DNA of 36,028 nucleotides, taken from positions 1 to 36,028 of the forward strand of contig JABFRM010000010.1 in NCBI GenBank assembly GCA_013141155.1, written 5' to 3'. Under the pieces are notes generated by a model. That model searched no databases and had not been told where the DNA came from. It worked only from the letters and a program-made list of their open reading frames with translations. Shown in pieces: positions 26,224 to 34,107 of the stretch. The stretch is from Methylococcaceae bacterium. GTDB lineage: Bacteria; Pseudomonadota; Gammaproteobacteria; Methylococcales; Methylomonadaceae. Each line of letters starts with the position of its first letter. Within the stretch, counting starts at the first letter, position 1. Made by a program: the position numbers and the translations under genes.

Positions 26224-26890
26224 GGGGAAAATTTTCGACGAATTTCTTGGCAAGCAAGGGAAATAGGCCCAACAAGGCAAACGAACCGATTAAAGCGGGC
26301 GACAAAATATCAGACAACAATTCAATTTTAGCCAGTTGCGTACCGGCATTCACATACACCAGCGTACCCGCCAACATGCCTATTTGACTCACCCAATAAA
26401 ACGTGCGGGTTTGAAGCGTGGTTAAGCCCATTAACAAATTAATCAAAAAAAACGGAAACAGCGGCACCAGTCGCAAGGTAAATAAATAATACGCGCCATC
26501 ACGAGCAATACCGTCATTGATTGCCTGAAGACGTTCACCGAATTTGGCCTGAATGCTGTCTTTAAACAAAAAACGCGCCGCTAAAAAAGCTAAAGTTGCG
26601 CCGATAGTCGATGCAAACGACACCACCACCGTCCCCCAGAACAACCCAAACAGCGCACCGCCAGCTAAGGTTAATATGGTTGCACCCGGCAGTGACAAGC
26701 CTGTCACCGCAATATAAATCAGCCCATAAACAACAATCGCCAATATTACATGTTGATCACGAAAAGTGGCAATGCCAACCTGTTGTGACTTAAGCATAGC
26801 CAACGTCAGGTACTGCTGAACGCCAAAGTAAAAAAAAGCGGCTACTGCACAGGCGATAACGATGAGCAACATCAGACGTGATGTATTCAT
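26216..26890 (-). CDS. TVP38/TMEM64 (DedA-like, VTT) family membrane protein
   Basis: A 224-residue integral inner-membrane protein with about five to six hydrophobic segments. The family core is visible as 'LSLPGATILTLAGGALFGLFWGTVVVSFASTIGATLAFLAARFLF' followed by 'LRLVPLFPFFLINLLMGLT', the amphipathic re-entrant segments of the SNARE-associated/VTT domain. I take the ATG at 26890, since GGAG precedes it at 7 nt; a longer start at 26905 adds five residues. Related proteins are thought to move lipids or small solutes. It is translationally coupled to the downstream flavoprotein (8-nt overlap). Confidence 0.88.
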   Translation of the reverse strand: MNTSRLMLLIVIACAVAAFFYFGVQQYLTLAMLKSQQVGIATFRDQHVILAIVVYGLIYIAVTGLSLPGATILTLAGGALFGLFWGTVVVSFASTIGATLAFLAARFLFKDSIQAKFGERLQAINDGIARDGAYYLFTLRLVPLFPFFLINLLMGLTTLQTRTFYWVSQIGMLAGTLVYVNAGTQLAKIELLSDILSPALIGSFALLGLFPLLAKKFVENFPHD

Positions 26891-26982
26891 ATTTATACTC
26901 CACATTGTTAATAAAATTGATTACTTTCCACGCTTAATCTAACCATAAGTAATTAAACATAAGTTTTCAGCTATTAGCGGCA

Positions 26983-27065
26983 CAGGCTTAACCGTTCGCC
27001 CTCGACTGCATGGATGCAGGAGGTAGGGCAACGCAGGAGCGGTTGCCGAGAGCTTATCGAAGGGT
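26983..27065 (+). repeat. Dispersed 83-bp repeat, copy 2
   Basis: This copy is inverted relative to the one at 18668-18750 and identical at 76 of 83 positions. Its right end enters the peroxiredoxin gene and supplies the last three sense codons and the stop. The remainder fills the spacer between the peroxiredoxin gene and the TVP38 gene. Confidence 0.85.
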
Positions 27066-27656
27066 GGACGGTTCAGCCCCCCATTTACCTAACCACGCCA
27101 GTACTTCGTTAACATTTTGGTCAGGCGGAAATACCGGATAGTAGCATTTTTGGATAATCCCTTCTTTTACAATAAGCGTCACCCGTTTAAGCAGCCGCAT
27201 ACCAGCGCATTCAAACAACGGCAAGCCTAGAGCTTGGGCAAATTGCAATCCCGCATCACTCAATAAAGCAAAGGGCAGATGAAGGCGTTGCGCCGCTTCC
27301 AATTGATCTGCGGTGCTTTGGGTGCTAATCCCGAATACCTGCGTATTCAATGCCCGTAACTCGCGATAATGATCACGGAACGAACAAGCCTCTGGTGTGC
27401 AGCCAGCAGCACCGGGAATTTGCACCCACCCGTCGGGTATGCCACGTCCCGGCTGTCCGGTCATAGGGTAACAATAAATCACCAGCCAGCCGGATATTTT
27501 AGCTAGATTGATAGAATCACCCGTTGTTGCTAAAAGCCCTACCTCGGGCAACAATAGCCCGACCAAATGATCACATGCACCATCGTCTAACGGCACAGGC
27601 AGCTCATGAGGAATGGCGTGCAATAAATCCTGGGGCATGTCGTCAGCATTAAGCAT
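27054..27656 (-). CDS. Peroxiredoxin (AhpC/TSA, BCP-like)
   Basis: A 200-residue thiol peroxidase that reduces hydrogen peroxide and organic hydroperoxides. The peroxidatic Cys86 lies in 'IPGAAGCTPEACSFRDHY', with Cys91 five residues on as the resolving position used by BCP/PrxQ-type enzymes. Upstream is 'LVIYCYPMTGQPGRGIPDGW', where a Gly-Pro-rich insertion replaces the compact 'YFYPKDFTPGCT' of standard BCP. This variant build is familiar from proteobacterial peroxiredoxins. The last residues 'TLR' and the stop fall inside the 83-bp dispersed repeat, so the C-terminus appears to have been altered by the repeat. It is transcribed upstream of the TVP38-flavoprotein pair with a 163-nt gap. Confidence 0.9.
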   Translation of the reverse strand: MLNADDMPQDLLHAIPHELPVPLDDGACDHLVGLLLPEVGLLATTGDSINLAKISGWLVIYCYPMTGQPGRGIPDGWVQIPGAAGCTPEACSFRDHYRELRALNTQVFGISTQSTADQLEAAQRLHLPFALLSDAGLQFAQALGLPLFECAGMRLLKRVTLIVKEGIIQKCYYPVFPPDQNVNEVLAWLGKWGAEPSTLR

Positions 27657-27926
27657 TTTAGTGCACTGTTAAAAATTAAGTTTATAAAAAATCACGCCAC
27701 CCTGTTGAAGTTTTATATCAACAACCTTCAAGCAAGCCTTGATTGCTAAACAGTTTGATCAAATATCACTTGCGAAAAAAAGCAGCAAGGCTTAAAGTCA
27801 TAGCATGTTAAATGCGACGGATGTTGCTTGATATACTCTTGCTCCGCCTTAATGTAAAGAACCAAGCTTACGCCACTACGTCCAATAAGGGATGAATTTT
27901 CATTGCGACAGGATAACGGATCAAAC

Positions 27927-28556
27927 ATGATGATGGCTTCGCTTGCAAAACCAGCGCTACAAATCAGGTTTTCCCCACAGGAATTACAAACAATTAGCCA
28001 CCAAATACGGCAAGATTTTGCACCCTGCTTAAATTTGGCGGGCGTGTTATCTAGGTCAACCATCAAGCTGTCGCCACAAGCACTGCGCGATATTAGCGCC
28101 GAAATAAGCCGAGAATTTGCGCCCAAACATTCAATGGCAGAAGCAAAGCTGGTACTTTTGCCAGTCGATCCGCAGCATATACATGCTTATTGGACATTAA
28201 CCACACCACAAATGACAACCCTATCCAAAGCCACGAACAATAAAGCACTGACCTTAAGAATTTATTCGGAAACACCGACTATCCATGCCACGCCACAACC
28301 GGCCACATGGTTTGATGTTGCCATCCATGCTGAACCTACGCAACAAACCGTGCGTTTGCCGGACACACTGACCAACACCCCCAGCGCGCGCCTTTACGCC
28401 ACGGTCATCAACCAGGCGAATGCCGACAATAACATTACCCTGCATGTCCAATCCAACACGCTGGATTATGTTGGCGACCGCCATGCAACTGATTTATGCG
28501 AAGAATTTAAAAGCAGCTCATCCAGCCCCCATTACTCAGGTAAAACAGGCCTTTAA
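27927..28556 (+). CDS. DUF4912 protein
   Basis: About 209 residues from the ATG at 27927 (neighbouring ATG codons at 27930 and 27933 and a TTG at 27903 are alternatives). Residues ~75-200 look like DUF4912: 'KLVLLPVDPQHIHAYWTLT' through 'ALTLRIYSE', 'WFDVAIHAEPTQQTVRLPD' and 'ARLYATVINQ', a beta-rich carbohydrate-associated domain. The N-terminal part holds a duplicated helix motif: 'RFSPQELQTISHQIRQDFAP' (14-33) and 'KLSPQALRDISAEISREFAP' (47-66). The gene sits 22 nt before the GH57 branching enzyme, a neighbourhood typical of DUF4912. A role in glycogen metabolism is inferred from context only. Confidence 0.8.
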   Translation: MMMASLAKPALQIRFSPQELQTISHQIRQDFAPCLNLAGVLSRSTIKLSPQALRDISAEISREFAPKHSMAEAKLVLLPVDPQHIHAYWTLTTPQMTTLSKATNNKALTLRIYSETPTIHATPQPATWFDVAIHAEPTQQTVRLPDTLTNTPSARLYATVINQANADNNITLHVQSNTLDYVGDRHATDLCEEFKSSSSSPHYSGKTGL

Positions 28557-28578
28557 TCAGACATTACAACACGTCACT

Positions 28579-30177
28579 ATGACCCAAGGCTTTCTGAGCA
28601 TTATTCTACACGCACACTTACCCTTTGTACGCCACCCAGAACACGAGCGTTTCTTTGAAGAAAACTGGTTGTTTGAAGCGATCACCGAGTGTTATTTGCC
28701 TTTACTGGGCGTGCTGGAGCGATTGCAACGCGACAACGTTAATTATCGCCTAACGCTGTCCCTTTCACCGACATTAATTTCCATGTTGTGTGACCCGTTA
28801 TTGCAAGAACGCTACTTCCAGCACTTGCAGCGCTTGCTTAAACTGGCTGAGCGAGAAATTATCAGAACCCGCAAACAGCCAGAATTCCAGGTATTAGCCA
28901 GACTTTACCGGCGTTTTTTTGCACAATCCTTGGACACTTATCAAACTCGCTATCAGGGTGACTTGCTGGGCGCATTCAAAAAGCATCACACGACAGGGCA
29001 ACTTGAACTGATCACCACAGCAGCGACCCACGGTTTTTTACCGTTATTGAATGTCAGTGAAACCGCCGTCCGCAACCAGATTAACGTTGGCCTTGCCACC
29101 TTTGCCACACATTTTGGTGTTATGCCCACCGGCTTTTGGCTGCCGGAATGTGGTTATTATCCGGGCTTAGAACGATTATTGGGCGATGCGGGTGTGCAAT
29201 ATTTTTTTGTAGCGGCACACGGATTACGGCATGCCAATCCTCAACCGACAAACGGCGTTTATGCGCCACTGGATTGCGGCAATGGTGTTGCGGCTTTTGC
29301 GCGTGACCCTGAATCAGCAGAACAGGTGTGGAGTGCAGCCGTCGGTTATCCGGGCGATGTCGATTACCGCGAATATTACAGCGATATAGGCTTTGAACTT
29401 GATGAAGACTCTCTCGCGCCTTACTTGCCCGTTGGTAAAATTCGCCAAAATACCGGCATCAAATATCATCGCGTAACCGGCGGACAACAAGCCAAGGCAG
29501 TTTATCAACCCAGAGCCGCGTTAGCAAAAACCCGACAACACGCAGAGGATTTCATCTTTAAACGTCAACAGCAAATAGGCAGGCTCTGTTCACAATTACA
29601 GCAAGCACCGATTATCGTAGCGCCCTATGATGCTGAATTATTTGGGCATTGGTGGTTTGAAGGCCCATACTGGCTGGAATCTGTCTTAAGATTAGCCAGT
29701 GCTGTTGATTCAGGCATTCATTTAAGCAATTGCGGCGATTATTTAAAGCAAACACACGCCTTGCAAATCGCAACACCTGCCGCCTCAACTTGGGGTAATC
29801 AAGGCTATTCCAGTCACTGGATCAACGAAACCAATCATTGGATCTACCCGTTATTGCATAAGGCGGAAGAAGAACTGGAAAAATTAATTGTCGATTTACA
29901 GGGGTTAACGCTCAATGCTTTACAGACCCGCGCGATTAATCAAGCCGTCCGATCCCTATTGCTGGCACAAGCTTCCGATTGGCCGTTTATCTTAAAATCA
30001 GGAACGACCTTAGACTATGCCGAAAAAAGCATAACCGACCACTTGGCGCGCTTTAACTATTGCCACGACTGCATCCGTAAGAACAAAATCAACGAGCGTT
30101 ATCTCACCGCATTGGAACTTATGGACAATATTTTTCCTGACCTTGATTTTAGAAACTATTTCCCTTTAAAGAAATAA
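28579..30177 (+). CDS. GH57 1,4-alpha-glucan branching enzyme
   Basis: A 532-residue enzyme that makes alpha-1,6 branches in glycogen, with the usual length of the family (DUF1957 C-terminal part). The start is the ATG at 28579, giving 'MTQGFLSIILHAHLPFVRHPE', the first GH57 motif; the frame remains open upstream to 28420 but that overlaps the DUF4912 gene. The second motif is 'TTAATHGFLPLL'. The nucleophile is Glu190 in 'GFWLPECGYYPGLERLL' and the acid/base is Asp351 in 'PYDAELFGHWWFEGPYWLE'; both positions agree with characterised archaeal GH57 branching enzymes. No Shine-Dalgarno sequence is obvious, so it may be translated by coupling with DUF4912. Confidence 0.92.
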   Translation: MTQGFLSIILHAHLPFVRHPEHERFFEENWLFEAITECYLPLLGVLERLQRDNVNYRLTLSLSPTLISMLCDPLLQERYFQHLQRLLKLAEREIIRTRKQPEFQVLARLYRRFFAQSLDTYQTRYQGDLLGAFKKHHTTGQLELITTAATHGFLPLLNVSETAVRNQINVGLATFATHFGVMPTGFWLPECGYYPGLERLLGDAGVQYFFVAAHGLRHANPQPTNGVYAPLDCGNGVAAFARDPESAEQVWSAAVGYPGDVDYREYYSDIGFELDEDSLAPYLPVGKIRQNTGIKYHRVTGGQQAKAVYQPRAALAKTRQHAEDFIFKRQQQIGRLCSQLQQAPIIVAPYDAELFGHWWFEGPYWLESVLRLASAVDSGIHLSNCGDYLKQTHALQIATPAASTWGNQGYSSHWINETNHWIYPLLHKAEEELEKLIVDLQGLTLNALQTRAINQAVRSLLLAQASDWPFILKSGTTLDYAEKSITDHLARFNYCHDCIRKNKINERYLTALELMDNIFPDLDFRNYFPLKK

Positions 30178-30196
30178 CCTTTCAGAGGTAGCCCGA

Positions 30197-31702
30197 ATGC
30201 CCAACATTCAACTATTAAGCGTTGAAAATCTGATCACCCGAAAAAAAGGCAGCGTCGAGCAAACGCTGGAATTTTTTATGCTGGTCGATAATATCAACTA
30301 CGACAAGCAGGTGGAGGTGGTGTGGGCACGCGAGGACGGGGTGTGGCAAATCCTCACGGCGCATTTTTACGGCAAATCTGGACAAAATAAAGAGTATTGG
30401 CAAGCCAAAATCAAACAAATCTTTATGGCGGATAACGCACCATCAGGGCATATTCAGTTTGCGCTGCAATTTAAAACCCAGGGCGTTACTTATTGGGATA
30501 ACCAGCAGGGTTTAAATTATTCCAGCAAAGCTAACTCTGGCCTTAACTTGGCTAATGCCCTGCCATTACTGAATATTGATTTTTCCGGCACCTTAGCAGA
30601 TAAAGCGCCTTTTTTCCCAGTTACCATAGCGGTCGATGCCTCGCTGAATGCCGAACAGGTCTTTGTGCATTGGACGACCGACAATTGGCAACACACCACC
30701 ATAACCCCTTGCCATACCCGCAAACACGCGCATAACCGCAATTTACTTAGCCCTCCGAAACCTAATAAACGCCGGGGCACAGAGCGCTGGAAAGCCCGGC
30801 TCAACATCAAAGACGCATTCCGCCTGCAATACTGCATCTCCTTTGTTGCCCAAGGTAAAACCTATTGGGATAACAATTTAGGGCAGAATTATAGCGCCCA
30901 GCATGCGCCCTTAAAAATCATGATCCTTAACCTGCACTGCTATCAGGAAGATAATCAGGATCATAAATTCTCCCAGATTGCTAAAGCCATCAACGATTTG
31001 GCAGTAGACATTATCTGCCTGCAAGAGGTCGCAGAATATTGGAATAACGGCGAAGGTGACTGGCACTCCAATGCCGCCCGTATTATTAACGAACGCCTAA
31101 CCAACCCTTTCCACCTGCATACCGATTGGTCACATTTGGGGTTTGACCAGTATCGGGAAGGTGTTGCCATTTTAAGCCGCTTTCCCATTGTCAAACATGC
31201 CGCCCGCTATGTATCAGAAAGCCATGATCCGTATAGCATTAATTCCCGCAAAGTTGTTATGGCACAAATCCCAGTGCTCGGCGTAGGCTTAATCAACGTT
31301 TTTTCTGCGCATTTAAGCTGGTGGGAAGGCGGCTTTGCCGATCAATTCAAACAACTGGGCGCGTGGGCAGCGGACAACCATACCCAGAAAGTTAAAGCCA
31401 CCTTGTTATGCGGCGATTTTAATATCGCAGCTGGTTCTAAAGGCTATGATCTGGTCGTTAACCTCAACGAATATGATGACCAGTTTTTAGCCGCTAATTC
31501 CCAAGGCGTGTTCGATAAAATCTTTAAAGTTAACGATCCCTATTGGCATGATTATCTAAGTGATGATTACCGCATTGATTATATTTTTATGGATAAAGCC
31601 AGTAAGCTAAGGGTGACTTCCGGAATGGTGCTGTTTACCGATCAGGATTATGGGCGGGTTTCAGATCATTGCGGGTATTTGATGAGTTTTGAGCCGAAGT
31701 AA
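30197..31702 (+). CDS. Two starch-binding (CBM21/53-like) domains fused to EEP phosphatase/nuclease
   Basis: A 501-residue protein of unusual architecture. Residues ~20-108 and ~135-233 are two carbohydrate-binding modules, each ending in the CBM21/CBM53-type signature: 'YWDNQQGLNY' (99-108) and 'YWDNNLGQNY' (223-232). Residues 239-501 form an endonuclease/exonuclease/phosphatase domain with the DNase I-like residues Asn245 ('LNLHCY'), Glu277 ('CLQEVAE'), Asp407/Asn409 ('GDFNIAAGS'), 'RIDYIFMD' and Asp490/His491 ('VSDHCGY'). It lies 19 nt after the GH57 gene, so it is probably in the same operon. No signal peptide is seen, so it acts in the cytoplasm, where glycogen is. A glycogen-directed phosphatase is a reasonable hypothesis, but nuclease activity is not excluded. 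Confidence 0.85.
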   Translation: MPNIQLLSVENLITRKKGSVEQTLEFFMLVDNINYDKQVEVVWAREDGVWQILTAHFYGKSGQNKEYWQAKIKQIFMADNAPSGHIQFALQFKTQGVTYWDNQQGLNYSSKANSGLNLANALPLLNIDFSGTLADKAPFFPVTIAVDASLNAEQVFVHWTTDNWQHTTITPCHTRKHAHNRNLLSPPKPNKRRGTERWKARLNIKDAFRLQYCISFVAQGKTYWDNNLGQNYSAQHAPLKIMILNLHCYQEDNQDHKFSQIAKAINDLAVDIICLQEVAEYWNNGEGDWHSNAARIINERLTNPFHLHTDWSHLGFDQYREGVAILSRFPIVKHAARYVSESHDPYSINSRKVVMAQIPVLGVGLINVFSAHLSWWEGGFADQFKQLGAWAADNHTQKVKATLLCGDFNIAAGSKGYDLVVNLNEYDDQFLAANSQGVFDKIFKVNDPYWHDYLSDDYRIDYIFMDKASKLRVTSGMVLFTDQDYGRVSDHCGYLMSFEPK

Positions 31703-32228
31703 CATATGCTTGTTCGATGTGTCCCAACTGCGTATCTTAACCACAAACTAGCCAATCTACCCATATCTCACACTGAATGATAACTAAAGACAACCTACAT
31801 AACCTGTTACTGAGTTTGGGTTTTGAATAAAACGACCATCAATACCGCAAGCAATTCACTGATCCAGAAACCTACTTAAAAGTAGATTTTGACAAAAATT
31901 TACTCATATATACAGAAGAGCAAGGCTTATAAATCTGGAGACGGCAAGCCTGTAATTTTTCGATTAATAAACACCTTGTCGTGCTTAAGGGTGTGCATCT
32001 TCTGCTAGAAAAAGGTTGAACAAATGAATTTTCTTAATCTGGCGCTTACATGAAATATGACTGTTAGAATTATGACCAGTCTAATTTTTCGATTTCATTG
32101 TTTGGAGTGACTTTAAAGTTAAGTATGGTAAAAATGCTAAAGCCAGCCATAATGGTTTAATTTTATACGTTTTTTAGTAACGTTAAAGTAAAGCGTAATA
32201 TTTTTTTGCCTAAAATCCACATGAAATC
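31703..32228. other. 526-nt stretch without an intact gene
   Basis: It marks the change from housekeeping DNA to the AT-rich accessory region. The only coding trace is the methyltransferase-like pseudogene fragment at 31777-32019. The final ~200 nt before the PIN-GNAT gene are AT-rich and must hold its promoter, but I cannot pick out -35/-10 boxes with confidence. Confidence 0.6.
31777..32019 (+). pseudogene. N-terminal remnant of a restriction-modification-type DNA methyltransferase
   Basis: Reading one frame from the ATG at 31777 gives 'MITKDNLHNLLLSLGFE', stop (31828), 'NDHQYRKQFTDPETYLKVDF' then 'DKNLLIYTEEQGL', another stop, 'IWRRQACNFSINKHLVVL' and 'KGVHLLLEKG', stop (32017). Stop codons aside, the frame never shifts. 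The text resembles the N-terminus of large adenine-specific DNA methyltransferases of restriction-modification systems ('...NLLLxLGF', 'TYLKVDF', 'NFSxNExxVVxxCVHxLLEKGY'), recalled from family knowledge. Only ~80 codons remain; the catalytic NPPY part is absent. It appears to be a decayed stump of a former restriction system. Confidence 0.55.
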
Positions 32229-33713
32229 ATGCGTATTCTTTTAGACACCAATATCTTTATTCCACTTGAAGACTCATCTATTGACATAGATCATACCCTT
32301 GCGGAATTAAGCCGGATTTCATCAGGAAAACACCAGTTTCTAGTACATCCTGCTACCGTGGATGATATAAACAGAGATAAGGATGAAAATAGAAAACTAA
32401 AAATTCTTGCGCGGCTCAATAAATACCCAAAGCTAGAGTCACCTCCAGCATTCAAAAATGAAATGGAGGAGGAGCATTTATTCGGGGTGCAAAAAAAGGA
32501 TAATGACCGAGTAGACAATCTGATTTTGCTAGCAATTCATAACAATTGCGTACATTGGCTAATTACTCAAGATCAGGGGATACACAAGAAATCTAAAATC
32601 ATCGGTGAACAGGAACGAGTTTTAACTGTTGCACAAGCTATTGCTGCACTGTCGAAATTTAATTTGCAGGAATCAAAACTTTATCCAAGTATAAAAGATG
32701 TACCCTGCCATACATTGGATATTAAAAACGTATTTTTCGATTCTCTGCGCGAATCTTATAACTTTGATGATTGGTTCAATAATAAATGTGCAAAGACAGG
32801 TAGAAAAACGTGGATTTGTTCTGAAGGTAAAGAAATACATGCGATATGTATTTATAACTTGGAAGTTAACCCAATCATTACGCTTGAAAATAAAGGACTG
32901 CTAGGTAAGGCTCTCAAGCTTTGTACATTTAAGGTAGAAAAGCGTGGTTACAAGATTGGTGAATTGCTATTAAAACAAGCTTTTAGCTATGCAGTAGAAA
33001 ATAAAATTGATTATATTTACCTTACAATTGAACCTGGCAAGCATGGTTTATTAGAAGAACTATTTCTTGATTTCGGATTTCATTTATTTGGATTGGATGA
33101 TAAAGGCAGGGATAATGTTTTTGTAAAAGATTTTCCTAACACGTTCCCCCGTAATGATGATAAACCTTTGGAATACGCAATAAAATATTTTCCGAAGATA
33201 AAAATTTGTGAAAATTCCGTTTATCTTATTCCAATAAAACCTAAATACCACGAAATATTATTTCCTGAACTAGCAAAACAGAATGATATGTTTGTGGATG
33301 AAAACCCTTCAGCAGGAAATACAATAAAAAAAGCTTATCTATGTAATGCAAATAGCCGCTCTATAAAACCAGGGGACGTTATTTTTTTATATAGGAGTGA
33401 AGATTATCAAGCAATAACATCTTATGGCATTGTGGATCAATTTTATATAGAAAGTGATCCTGAAAAAATAATTCAATGGGTTTCAAAAAGAACTGTGTAC
33501 TCATATAAAGAAATTGAAAAAATGGCCGGGAAAGATATAAAAATAATACTTTTCAGGCTTGTTGCACATTTAATGAAACCTTTAGATTTGCATAGACTTA
33601 AGCAATTAGATGTTGTAAGCGGGGCAATTCAATCAATAACTAAAATAAATAAAACAAAAGCAAGATATATTATAAATGAAGCAGAACTTAATGATAGTGT
33701 TCTATCCGATTAA
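32229..33713 (+). CDS. PIN - GNAT - PUA/ASCH-like fusion protein
   Basis: A 494-residue three-part protein. Residues 1-150 are a PIN-type ribonuclease domain: 'MRILLDTNIFIPLE' (Asp6), 'HPATVDDINRD' (Asp45/46), 'DRVDNLILLA' (Asp93/96) and 'WLITQDQGI' (Asp115). Residues ~160-305 look like a GNAT acetyltransferase, with the acetyl-CoA loop 'VEKRGYKIGELLLKQAF' (236-252) and 'LFLDFGFHLFG'. Residues ~330-485 look like a PUA/ASCH/EVE-type nucleic-acid-binding domain: 'VYLIPIKPKYHEILF', 'IKPGDVIFLYRS', 'SYGIVDQFY', 'SKRTVYSYKEI'. The 'PIKPxYxxxIL' phrase recurs in the next gene. The gene is AT-rich with many ATA codons, unlike its left neighbours, suggesting transfer. It overlaps the ASCH gene by 23 nt. 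The biological role is unknown; an RNA-targeting toxin or defence effector is plausible. Confidence 0.75.
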   Translation: MRILLDTNIFIPLEDSSIDIDHTLAELSRISSGKHQFLVHPATVDDINRDKDENRKLKILARLNKYPKLESPPAFKNEMEEEHLFGVQKKDNDRVDNLILLAIHNNCVHWLITQDQGIHKKSKIIGEQERVLTVAQAIAALSKFNLQESKLYPSIKDVPCHTLDIKNVFFDSLRESYNFDDWFNNKCAKTGRKTWICSEGKEIHAICIYNLEVNPIITLENKGLLGKALKLCTFKVEKRGYKIGELLLKQAFSYAVENKIDYIYLTIEPGKHGLLEELFLDFGFHLFGLDDKGRDNVFVKDFPNTFPRNDDKPLEYAIKYFPKIKICENSVYLIPIKPKYHEILFPELAKQNDMFVDENPSAGNTIKKAYLCNANSRSIKPGDVIFLYRSEDYQAITSYGIVDQFYIESDPEKIIQWVSKRTVYSYKEIEKMAGKDIKIILFRLVAHLMKPLDLHRLKQLDVVSGAIQSITKINKTKARYIINEAELNDSVLSD

Positions 33714-34107
33714 GCCAGTTTACTCTAAAAAAATATTAGATGGCGAAAAGATATATGAATTAAGAAAGAGATTACCAAGTAAATATTTTGATTATGTTTT
33801 AATATATTCAACTACACCTGTCGCTAAAGTTGTGGCTTATGCCAAAGTGAAAGCTGTTCATAGAAAAAAAACTGATGAACTTTGGGAAATGGTTTCAACT
33901 TTTTCTGGAATTAATAAGGAGGATTATATGAGTTACTTTGATGGAAATGATTATGCTTGTGCCATTGAGTTGGAAGATATTAAGCGATTCAAAAGACCAT
34001 TTGATGTAAAGGAAATCAGTTTACTCTTTAAAGTTCCTCAGTCATTTTGTTACATAAATCGTAAAGATTTTAATAGATTAAAAAGAAGGAAAACAGAAAG
34101 TGTTTAA
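33691..34107 (+). CDS. ASCH-domain protein
   Basis: A 138-residue protein from the ATG at 33691; an ATG five codons upstream (33676) is an alternative. The N-terminal 'YPIKPVYSKKILDGEKIYEL' and following 'RKR' carry the ASCH signature G-x-K-x-x-E-x-R, and 'VLIYSTTPVAKVVAYAKVKAV' is the next core strand pair. ASCH domains belong to the PUA-like fold and bind RNA; one member, E. coli YqfB, hydrolyses N4-acetylcytidine. The gene starts inside the end of the PIN-GNAT gene (23-nt overlap), and its end overlaps the kinase-like gene by 8 nt, so the three are one operon. The C-terminus is Lys/Arg-rich ('RKDFNRLKRRK'), fitting nucleic-acid contact. Codon use is AT-rich, like its neighbours. Confidence 0.75.
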   Translation: MIVFYPIKPVYSKKILDGEKIYELRKRLPSKYFDYVLIYSTTPVAKVVAYAKVKAVHRKKTDELWEMVSTFSGINKEDYMSYFDGNDYACAIELEDIKRFKRPFDVKEISLLFKVPQSFCYINRKDFNRLKRRKTESV

